5,203 nt of DNA from Sphingomonas sp. (lineage in GTDB: Bacteria; Pseudomonadota; Alphaproteobacteria; Sphingomonadales; Sphingomonadaceae): the NCBI GenBank assembly GCA_030146605.1, contig JASLBO010000558.1, positions 1 through 5,203 on the forward strand. Direction: 5' to 3'. The notes under the pieces are model-generated. The model was not told the origin of the DNA and ran no database searches. It saw nothing but the letters and a program-made list of their open reading frames with translations. Positions 1 to 5,203 of this stretch are shown one piece after another. A program made the position numbers and the translations under genes. Numbering within the stretch: the stretch's first letter is position 1; each line of letters begins with the position of its first letter.

Positions 1-1338
1 GATGGCGGCTGGTATTTCGACCTGTTGAAACGCGGCGAAGATGTAGCACCCATCCGGGATGCGCTGATCTTCGGCCAGGCCTTCGCCTCTGGAGGTGGGC
101 ACGCGGACCCTAAGGCGGCCGTTGCGGCGCTCTCGGACGATGCCGAGATCTGCGGCTGCAACGGCGTTTCCAAGGGGCAGGTGGTCGCCTGCATCGAAAA
201 GGGGGCGTGCAGCCTCGACGCGGTACGCGCTGGCTGCAAGGCCTCGGCGAGCTGCGGTTCGTGCACCGGGCTGGTGGAGAACCTTCTGGCGCTGACGCTG
301 GGCGACGAGGTTCAGGCCGGGCCGAAGACGATGTGTAAATGCACCAGCTTCGGCCACGACGACGTCCGCCGTGAAATCGTCGCGCAGGGAATGCGCTCGA
401 TCCCCGAAGTGATGCAGATGCTCCATTGGTCGACCCCCGACGGGTGCTCGAGCTGCCGCCCGGCGCTGAACTATTATCTGCTCTGCGCGCTGCCCGGCGA
501 CTATAAGGACGACCAGCAGAGCCGCTTCGTCAACGAGCGGATGCACGCCAACATCCAGAAGGACGGCACCTATTCGGTGGTCCCGCGGATGTGGGGCGGG
601 CTGACCAACCCCACCGAGCTGCGCGCCATCGCCGACGTGGTCGAGAAGTTCAATGCGCCGATGGTCAAGGTCACCGGCGGGCAGCGGCTCGACATCTTCG
701 GGATCAGGAAGGAGGATCTGCCCGCGGTTTGGGCCGATCTCAACGCCGCCGGGATGGTCTCGGGGCACGCCTATGGCAAGGCGCTGCGTACGGTGAAAAC
801 CTGTGTCGGTTCCGAATGGTGCCGCTTCGGGACGCAGGATTCGACCGGGCTCGGCGTCAAGCTGGAGCGCGGCTTCTGGGGCAGTTGGATGCCGCACAAG
901 TTCAAGATGGCGGTATCGGGGTGCCCCCGGAACTGCGCCGAGGCGACGATCAAGGATTTCGGCGTGGTGTGCGTCGACTCGGGCTATGAACTTCACGTCG
1001 GCGGCAATGGCGGGATCCATGTCCGCGTCACCGACCTGCTGGTGAAGGTCGCGACCGAGGAAGAGGCGATGCATTATGCCGCCGCCTTCGTGCAGCTCTA
1101 TCGCGAGGAGGCGCGCTATCTCGAGCGCACCGCGCCGTGGATCGAGCGGGTCGGGCTCCAGTATATCAAGGACCGCATCGTCGACGATGCCGGGCTTCGC
1201 GACGCGCTCGCCGCGCGCTTCTGGCACTCGCAGACCTTCAGCCAGGACGACCCCTGGGCCGAACGCGCCTCCGGCGAGGCGCGCGAACAGCATGCACACA
1301 TGGCCGCATTCAAACCCCGTCTGGAGGAAATCGCATGA
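1..1338 (+). CDS. nirB: Assimilatory nitrite reductase [NAD(P)H], large subunit (5'-truncated by window edge)
   Basis: Catalytic subunit of the cytoplasmic siroheme nitrite reductase, which reduces nitrite to ammonium with six electrons from NAD(P)H. The frame is open from base 1, so the N-terminal FAD and NAD(P)H domains lie outside the window; family members are about 800-850 residues and 445 are present here. Residues 1-30 match the end of the FAD-reductase part. A BFD-type [2Fe-2S] cluster site follows (C51, C53, C85, C88), then a second similar set (C112, C114, C149, C152). The nitrite/sulfite reductase ferredoxin-like half domain spans about 180-250 (TGGQR at 225-229). The siroheme/[4Fe-4S] site is CVGSEWC (C268, C274) and GCPRNC (C308, C312), with all four cysteines present. 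The TTG at 25 is internal and not a start. The stop codon overlaps the nirD start. No frameshift or missing catalytic residue is seen. Confidence 0.96.
   Translation, partial: DGGWYFDLLKRGEDVAPIRDALIFGQAFASGGGHADPKAAVAALSDDAEICGCNGVSKGQVVACIEKGACSLDAVRAGCKASASCGSCTGLVENLLALTLGDEVQAGPKTMCKCTSFGHDDVRREIVAQGMRSIPEVMQMLHWSTPDGCSSCRPALNYYLLCALPGDYKDDQQSRFVNERMHANIQKDGTYSVVPRMWGGLTNPTELRAIADVVEKFNAPMVKVTGGQRLDIFGIRKEDLPAVWADLNAAGMVSGHAYGKALRTVKTCVGSEWCRFGTQDSTGLGVKLERGFWGSWMPHKFKMAVSGCPRNCAEATIKDFGVVCVDSGYELHVGGNGGIHVRVTDLLVKVATEEEAMHYAAAFVQLYREEARYLERTAPWIERVGLQYIKDRIVDDAGLRDALAARFWHSQTFSQDDPWAERASGEAREQHAHMAAFKPRLEEIA
1323..1327 (+). promoter_or_regulatory. Ribosome binding site of nirD
   Basis: GGAGG lies inside the last codons of nirB, seven bases before the ATG at 1335. 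It fixes the nirD start and fits translational coupling through the ATGA stop/start overlap. Confidence 0.8.
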
Positions 1339-1673
1339 CCGGCGAATGGCTCGATATCGGCTGGCTGCAGGAGATCCCGGTGCGCGGCAGCCGCACCGTG
1401 CCGGTCGATGGCGGCGAGGAAATCGCGGTGTTTCGCACCGGCGACGACAAGGTGTTCGCACTGGTCAATCGCTGCCCGCACAAGGGCGGCCCGCTGAGCC
1501 AGGGGATCGTCCATGGCCACAAGGTCTCCTGCCCGCTGCACAACTGGAACATCGCGCTGGCGACGGGCGAGGCGCAGGGCGGGGACAAGGGCTGTACGCC
1601 GGTGATCCCGGTCAAGGTCAATGCGGGGCGGGTGCTGATCTGCCGCGCCGGCGCGATGAAGGCGGCGGCGTGA
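1335..1673 (+). CDS. nirD: Nitrite reductase small subunit, Rieske [2Fe-2S] type
   Basis: Small partner of NirB in the cytoplasmic NAD(P)H nitrite reductase. The product is 112 residues, usual for NirD (about 105-120). It has a complete Rieske ligand set: CPH (C47, H49) and CPLH (C66, H69), with 16 residues between H49 and C66. It can therefore be expected to bind a [2Fe-2S] cluster, unlike the E. coli NirD, which keeps the fold but lacks these ligands. There is no signal peptide or membrane segment. The start at 1335 is supported by GGAGG seven bases upstream, by the ATGA overlap with nirB and by an N-terminus (MTGEWLDIG) typical of the family. Position directly after nirB separates it from Rieske ferredoxins of ring-hydroxylating dioxygenases, which it resembles. 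It is probably co-transcribed with nirB. The exact electron route between NirD and NirB is not clear from sequence. Confidence 0.95.
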   Translation: MTGEWLDIGWLQEIPVRGSRTVPVDGGEEIAVFRTGDDKVFALVNRCPHKGGPLSQGIVHGHKVSCPLHNWNIALATGEAQGGDKGCTPVIPVKVNAGRVLICRAGAMKAAA

Positions 1674-1690
1674 GGCCTGTCACTTCTTCT

Positions 1691-1789
1691 CCCTCTCCCC
1701 GCTTGCGGGGAGAGGGCCGGGGAGAGGGGCAAGTGCCGCGCACTCTCCGCACTGCCCCTCTCCCAACCCTCTCCCCGGAGGGGAGAGGG
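1691..1789. repeat. Inverted doublet of GC-rich palindromic repeats (REP/REPIN-like) between nirD and nasA
   Basis: This 99-base stretch fills most of the nirD-nasA gap. The left arm (1691-1735) and the reverse complement of the right arm (1750-1789) align nearly base for base, apart from different hairpin loops and a few gaps. Each arm has its own hairpin: 1691-1702 pairs with 1705-1716 (12 bp, TT loop) and 1767-1776 pairs with 1780-1789 (10 bp, GGA loop). In addition 1720-1731 pairs with 1753-1764 (12 bp) across the centre, with a small AGTGC/GCACT palindrome at 1732-1744. Two inverted palindromic units around a short spacer is the architecture of a REPIN/BIME-type element. CCCTCTCC-rich palindromes of this kind are common between genes in high-GC Proteobacteria; assignment to a named family is not possible from this window alone. 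Confidence 0.75.
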
Positions 1790-1794
1790 CTTTT
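1767..1794 (+). promoter_or_regulatory. nasA translation initiation region, with the ribosome binding site inside a hairpin
   Basis: The best Shine-Dalgarno candidate for nasA is GGAG at 1782-1785, nine bases before the ATG at 1795; a GGAGG at 1777-1781 is 13 bases away. Both lie in the loop or 3' arm of a perfect 10-bp GC-rich hairpin (1767-1776 with 1780-1789). The stem is followed by C and four T residues and then directly by the ATG. Visible: the stem, the SD-like bases within it and the short T run. Inferred: reduced or conditional nasA translation, or a weak pause or partial termination site. No promoter elements are recognisable in the gap. Confidence 0.5.
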
Positions 1795-4389
1795 ATGACG
1801 GCGATCCGCACGACCTGCGCGTATTGCGGCGTCGGTTGCGGGATTCTCGCGACGCGCACCGGCGCGCGTTCGGTCGAGATCAAGGGCGATCCCGAACATC
1901 CCGCCAATTTTGGCCGGCTGTGCTCGAAGGGCACGCATCTCGGCGAGACGGTCGGGCTCGAGGGGCGATTGCTCCATCCGATGATCGGCAAGCGCCGGGC
2001 GAGCTGGGACAAGGCGCTGGATCTGGTGGCGAAGCGCTTCCGCCAGACGATCGCCGAACATGGGCCCGACAGCGTCGCTTTCTACGTCTCGGGGCAGCTG
2101 CTCACCGAGGATTATTACGTCGCCAACAAGCTGATGAAGGGGTTCATCGGCTCGGCGAATATCGACACCAATTCGCGGCTGTGCATGTCGAGCGCGGTCG
2201 CCGGGCAGATGCGCGCGTTCGGCGAGGACGTGGTGCCGGCTTCCTACGACGATCTCGACGCCGCGGATCTGATCGTGCTGGTCGGATCGAACACCGCCTG
2301 GTGCCATCCGGTGGTCTATCAGCGCATCCGCGCGCGCTGCGACGCGGGCGCGAAGCTGGTGGTGATCGATCCGCGGCGCACCGAGACCGCCGAAGAGGCT
2401 GACCTGCATCTGGCGATCAAGCCGGGCAGCGACGTCGCGCTGATGAATGGCCTGCTGGCGCATTGCCGGATCAATGGACTGATCGACGAGACCTTCCTGT
2501 CCCGGAGCGTCAGCGTACCCGACGATTTCTGGGACAAGGTTGGAGAGGGGAGCGACCTGTGGTCGGTGGCGCGGGCCTGTGACTTGCCCCCTGCCGACCT
2601 CAGGCGCTTCTTCGAATTGTTCGCGGCAAACCCACGCACCGTCACGATGTTCAGTCAGGGCGTGAACCAGTCGCTGCGCGGCACCGATCAGGTCAATGCG
2701 ATCCTCAACGTCCACCTCGCCACCGGACGGATCGGCAAGCCGGGCGCGGCGCCCTTCTCGATCACCGGCCAGCCCAATGCGATGGGCGGGCGCGAAGTCG
2801 GCGGGCTCGCCTCGACGCTGGCGGCGCATATGGATTTCGCCCCCGACAATGTCGCGCGGGTCGGGCGTTTCTGGGCGGCGCCGAACATGGCGCGCAAGCC
2901 GGGGCTCAAGGCGGTCGATCTGTTCCGCGCGGTGGGCGAGGGACGGATCAAGGCTTTGTGGGTGATGGCGACCAACCCGGCGGTGTCGATGCCCGATGCG
3001 GGCCGGGTGCGCGAGGCGCTGGCGGCGTGTCCGTTCGTGGTGGTGTCGGACGTGATCGCGGAGACCGATACGAGCAAGTTCGCGCATGTCCGGCTGCCGG
3101 CGGCTGCGTGGGGCGAGAAGGACGGCACGGTCACCAATTCGGAGCGGCGGATCAGCCGCCAGCGCGCCATTCTCGATCTGCCGGGCGAGGCGAGGCCCGA
3201 TTGGTGGATCGTGACGAAGGTCGCCCACAAAATGGGCTGGCGGACGGGCTTTGCCTATGACCGGCCGGCCGATATCTTCCGCGAGCATGCGCGGCTTTCG
3301 GCCTATCAGAATGACGGCGGGCGGCTGTTCGACTTGCGAAAGCATGTCGCGATCGGCAACGAAGCATATGAAAACATTGAACCTTTTCGCTGGGGTGGTG
3401 ATGCCTTCGCCGACGGGCGGTTCCCGACCGCGGATGGCAAGGCCCGGCTGATCCCGGTGCAGCAGATGGCGCTGCAGGATCCGCTGGCGAAATGGCCGAT
3501 GACGCTGAACACCGGGCGCTATCGCGACCATTGGCATACGATGACGCGCACCGGGCTGAGCCCCAAGCTGGCGCGGCATCGTGACGAGCCTCTGGTCGAG
3601 GTGCATCCGGAGGACGCGGCAGGGCTCGGACTTGCCGATCGCGGGCTGGCGCGGGTCTCGACGCCGCAGGGCGAAAGCGTGTTCCGGGTGACCTTCAGCA
3701 CCGGACAGAGGCGCGGCGAGCTGTTCGTCCCGATCCACTGGAGCGACCAGCATTCGACCGGCGGGCGCGCCGGGCTGTTGCCGCGGCCTTTGGTCGATCC
3801 GCATTCGGGCCAGCCAGGGTTCAAATCGACTCCCGCGGCGATCGTGCCGGTGGCGACCGCGTGGCGCGGGTTCCTGCTCGCGGCGGGCGAAGTCAGGCAA
3901 CCCGAATGCCTGTGGGCGACGCGGGTGCAGGTGGCGGGCGGGGTGCTGTACGAACTGGCCGGCGAAGGCGATCCGGCGCAGCTCGACGCGCTGCTCCCCA
4001 AGGGCGAGCGCGTCGAGGTGCTGGACCGCGCGCGCGGATCGCGGCGGCTTGCGATCTTGAAGGACGGCAAGCTCGCCGCGGCGTTGTTCGTCACGCGCGA
4101 AGGGCTGCTGCCGTCGCGTGAGTGGCTGATCGCGCAGATCGGCGAAGCGGCGAGCGGGCCGGCGGTGCTGGCGGGTGCGCCGCCGGGCGCGCGCGAGGAT
4201 CGCGGGCCGATCGTCTGCCTGTGCTTCGACGTCGGGCTGAAGACGATCGTCAGCGCGGTCGCCAGCCAGCAGCTGACCAGCGTCGAGGCGGTCGGCGCGG
4301 CGCTTTCGGCGGGAACCAATTGCGGCTCGTGCCGCCCGGCGATCCGCCGGCTGATCGAGCAGAACAGGAGTGCGGCCAATGCAGGATGA
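1795..4389 (+). CDS. nasA: Assimilatory nitrate reductase, molybdopterin catalytic subunit with C-terminal BFD [2Fe-2S] domain
   Basis: Cytoplasmic Mo-bis-MGD enzyme reducing nitrate to nitrite. The product is 864 residues, near the 850-900 usual for BFD-bearing NasA proteins. It opens with a [4Fe-4S] motif (C8, C11, C15, C43, then K45). The molybdopterin oxidoreductase core follows, with C130 in NSRLCMSSAV as the expected Mo ligand, as in Nap/Nas enzymes rather than the Asp of NarG. The molybdopterin-dinucleotide binding domain is at about 569-690 (LNTGRYRDHWHTMTRTG at 571-587). A linker segment at about 695-800 leads to a BFD-type [2Fe-2S] domain (C808, C810, C843, C846). The protein starts just before the first cluster with no Tat signal, which excludes periplasmic NapA. 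Formate dehydrogenase is excluded by the C130 context and by the nirBD neighbours. The 121-base gap from nirD holds repeats, and the 3' end overlaps the methyltransferase gene. Electron donor unknown: no NasC-like reductase or ferredoxin gene is in the window. Confidence 0.96.
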   Translation: MTAIRTTCAYCGVGCGILATRTGARSVEIKGDPEHPANFGRLCSKGTHLGETVGLEGRLLHPMIGKRRASWDKALDLVAKRFRQTIAEHGPDSVAFYVSGQLLTEDYYVANKLMKGFIGSANIDTNSRLCMSSAVAGQMRAFGEDVVPASYDDLDAADLIVLVGSNTAWCHPVVYQRIRARCDAGAKLVVIDPRRTETAEEADLHLAIKPGSDVALMNGLLAHCRINGLIDETFLSRSVSVPDDFWDKVGEGSDLWSVARACDLPPADLRRFFELFAANPRTVTMFSQGVNQSLRGTDQVNAILNVHLATGRIGKPGAAPFSITGQPNAMGGREVGGLASTLAAHMDFAPDNVARVGRFWAAPNMARKPGLKAVDLFRAVGEGRIKALWVMATNPAVSMPDAGRVREALAACPFVVVSDVIAETDTSKFAHVRLPAAAWGEKDGTVTNSERRISRQRAILDLPGEARPDWWIVTKVAHKMGWRTGFAYDRPADIFREHARLSAYQNDGGRLFDLRKHVAIGNEAYENIEPFRWGGDAFADGRFPTADGKARLIPVQQMALQDPLAKWPMTLNTGRYRDHWHTMTRTGLSPKLARHRDEPLVEVHPEDAAGLGLADRGLARVSTPQGESVFRVTFSTGQRRGELFVPIHWSDQHSTGGRAGLLPRPLVDPHSGQPGFKSTPAAIVPVATAWRGFLLAAGEVRQPECLWATRVQVAGGVLYELAGEGDPAQLDALLPKGERVEVLDRARGSRRLAILKDGKLAAALFVTREGLLPSREWLIAQIGEAASGPAVLAGAPPGAREDRGPIVCLCFDVGLKTIVSAVASQQLTSVEAVGAALSAGTNCGSCRPAIRRLIEQNRSAANAG
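4366..4370 (+). promoter_or_regulatory. Ribosome binding site of the methyltransferase gene
   Basis: AGGAG lies within the last codons of nasA, eight bases before the ATG at 4379. It favours that ATG over the in-frame GTG at 4370, which overlaps this motif and so has no room for a binding site at normal spacing. Confidence 0.75.
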
Positions 4390-5158
4390 TCTGATCGGGC
4401 TCGGCGAAGTGTGGCTGGTCGGCGCGGGACCGGGCGATCCCGACCTGCTGACGCGCAAGGCCGAGCGGCTGCTGCGCGCGGCGAGCGTGGTGTTCTACGA
4501 CGCGCTGGTGGGCGAGGGCGTGCTGGCGCTGATCCCCGCGCATGTCCGCAAAGTGCCGGTCGGCAAGCGCTCGGGGCGGCATTCGAAGGATCAGGGTTCG
4601 ATCAACAGCCTGCTCGTCGAGGCGGCGCTGGCGGGCGAGCGCGTGGTGCGGCTCAAGGGCGGCGATCCTTCGATGTTCGGGCGTTCGATGGAGGAAGTCG
4701 CGGCATTGGCCGAAATCGGCATCCGCGCGCGGATCTGCCCGGGCGTCACCGCGGCGAGCGCGGCCGCCGCATCGGCAGGCATCTCGCTGTCGCTGCGCGG
4801 GCTGGCGCGGCGGGTGCAGTTCGTCACGGCGCATGCGCGGACGGACGAGCCGCTCGATCTCGACTGGGCGCAGCTCGCCGATCCGGGCTGCACCACTGCG
4901 TTTTACATGGGTCGTTCGGCGGCGGGCGACATCAGCCGCAATTTGATCGCGCACGGGCTGGACCCCAGGACGCCGGTGCTGATCGCCTGCGATGTCAGCT
5001 TGCCAGGCGAGCGTTGCCTGCGCACCCGGCTCGATCTGCTGCCGCTCGCGGTGCAGGCGGTGACCGAGGGCAAGCCCACGCTGATCCTCGTCGGGGAGTC
5101 GGTGCGGCAAGGGGAGACCAAGGTCGAGCACGCATCCGCCGATCGCGTACTACCCTGA
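4379..5158 (+). CDS. cobA: Uroporphyrinogen-III C-methyltransferase (SUMT), single-domain
   Basis: S-adenosylmethionine-dependent enzyme that methylates uroporphyrinogen III at C-2 and C-7 to give precorrin-2, the branch point to siroheme and cobalamin. The product is 259 residues, normal for stand-alone SUMT and matching only the C-terminal half of the trifunctional CysG (about 457). Family motifs are in order: the SAM-loop motif VGAGPGDPDLLT (14-25), VVFYDALV (37-44), VRLKGGDP (90-97), then GVTAASAAAASAG, YMGRSA, and a C-terminal TLILVGESVR. After GGDP the sequence reads SMFGRSMEE where most homologues have an aromatic or aliphatic pair followed by FGRGGEE, a modest departure. The 11-base overlap with nasA and its own AGGAG suggest translational coupling. 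Next to nirBD its likely job is siroheme supply for NirB. A vitamin B12 role (cobA in the Pseudomonas sense) cannot be excluded from sequence, and some databases would call it cysG or nasF. Confidence 0.93.
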   Translation: MQDDLIGLGEVWLVGAGPGDPDLLTRKAERLLRAASVVFYDALVGEGVLALIPAHVRKVPVGKRSGRHSKDQGSINSLLVEAALAGERVVRLKGGDPSMFGRSMEEVAALAEIGIRARICPGVTAASAAAASAGISLSLRGLARRVQFVTAHARTDEPLDLDWAQLADPGCTTAFYMGRSAAGDISRNLIAHGLDPRTPVLIACDVSLPGERCLRTRLDLLPLAVQAVTEGKPTLILVGESVRQGETKVEHASADRVLP

Positions 5159-5159
5159 T

Positions 5160-5203
5160 CCTCCCCCGCGAAGCGGGGGAGGGGGACCACGAAGTGGTGG
5201 AGG
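5160..5203. repeat. GC-rich double hairpin repeat downstream of cobA (cut by window edge)
   Basis: Two palindromes begin one base after the methyltransferase stop codon: 5160-5169 pairs with 5173-5182 (10 bp) and 5186-5190 pairs with 5194-5198 (5 bp). Both have the trinucleotide loop GAA. The final GGAGG (5199-5203) could also pair with CCTCC at 5160-5164, closing an outer stem. The sequence differs from the nirD-nasA element. Paired CCTCCCC-type hairpins like this are, to my knowledge, frequent after genes in sphingomonads and relatives. It may act as a 3'-end stabiliser or terminator, but no T run is visible before the window ends. Confidence 0.65.

Noticed and set aside
25..27. TTG at 25 as the start of a short nirB
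   Set aside because: The frame continues to base 1 with family-like sequence (DGGWYFDLL), so the gene begins upstream of the window.
1691..1716. Intrinsic terminator after nirD
   Set aside because: The 12-bp stem is strong but is followed by CCGGGG on the plus strand, and the minus-strand reading also lacks a T run. A terminator here would also cut off nasA and cobA.
1691..1789. Tandem hairpins as a NasT (ANTAR) antitermination target in a nas leader
   Set aside because: ANTAR targets are paired hairpins with hexanucleotide loops carrying A at position 1 and G at position 4. Here the loops are TT (or GCTTGC if the stem is shortened) and GGA, which do not fit, and the site is internal to the operon rather than in its leader.
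1076..1798. A 240-codon plus-strand frame spanning the end of nirB, nirD and the repeat gap
   Set aside because: It is out of frame with both nirB and nirD, which have intact conserved cysteines, and its product is Ser/Arg/Pro-rich without domains.
4370..4378. GTG at 4370 as the cobA start
   Set aside because: It adds three residues (MRP) not typical of the family and sits on top of the AGGAG; the ATG at 4379 has that AGGAG eight bases upstream.
1795..4389. nasA as a formate dehydrogenase or periplasmic nitrate reductase
   Set aside because: No Tat signal, the NSRLCMSSAV context of the Mo-ligand cysteine, the C-terminal BFD domain and the nirBD neighbours all point to the assimilatory enzyme.
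1618..4458. A 946-codon open frame on the minus strand opposite nasA
   Set aside because: Its product is Arg/His/Pro/Asp-rich with no recognisable domain, and it runs through the repeat gap and into the flanking genes. Long antisense frames are expected opposite GC-rich genes with strong third-position G/C; nasA on the other strand has complete family motifs.
4250..5131. A 293-codon minus-strand frame opposite cobA
   Set aside because: Same compositional shadow: low-complexity Arg/Ala/Asp-rich protein, no motifs, no ribosome binding site noted, and it covers a gene with clear SUMT motifs.

Overview
The window is about two-thirds G+C. It carries four genes on the + strand in one tight block: the C-terminal half of nirB (running in from the left edge), nirD, nasA and a short cobA-type methyltransferase gene. 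Together they form an assimilatory nitrate/nitrite reduction operon. The G+C content, the gene order, a NasA with a C-terminal BFD [2Fe-2S] domain, and GC-rich palindromic repeats at both non-coding sites all suggest an alphaproteobacterium, most likely a sphingomonad. That placement is inferred from gene content and style; no marker gene is present.

Layout: positions 1-1338 hold the last 445 codons of nirB (two BFD-type cysteine clusters, then the siroheme/[4Fe-4S] nitrite reductase half). nirD (1335-1673) overlaps it by ATGA and encodes a Rieske-type small subunit. Positions 1674-1794 are a 121-base gap almost filled by a doublet of inverted GC-rich repeats. The right-hand hairpin ends five bases before the nasA ATG and contains its likely ribosome binding site. 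nasA (1795-4389) encodes an 864-residue molybdenum nitrate reductase. The methyltransferase gene (4379-5158) overlaps the end of nasA. The last 45 bases are a second, different GC-rich double hairpin.

How the genes work together: NasA reduces nitrate to nitrite in the cytoplasm, NirBD reduces nitrite to ammonium with NAD(P)H, and the methyltransferase makes precorrin-2, the precursor of the siroheme that NirB needs. The precorrin-2 dehydrogenase/ferrochelatase step, a dedicated NasA reductase, the transporter and the regulators are not in the window.

I see no new biological system here. The genes look intact and ordinary for their families. The parts most worth a second look are the repeat doublet between nirD and nasA, which may affect nasA translation or mRNA processing, and the modular C-terminus of NasA, which resembles a piece of NirB.
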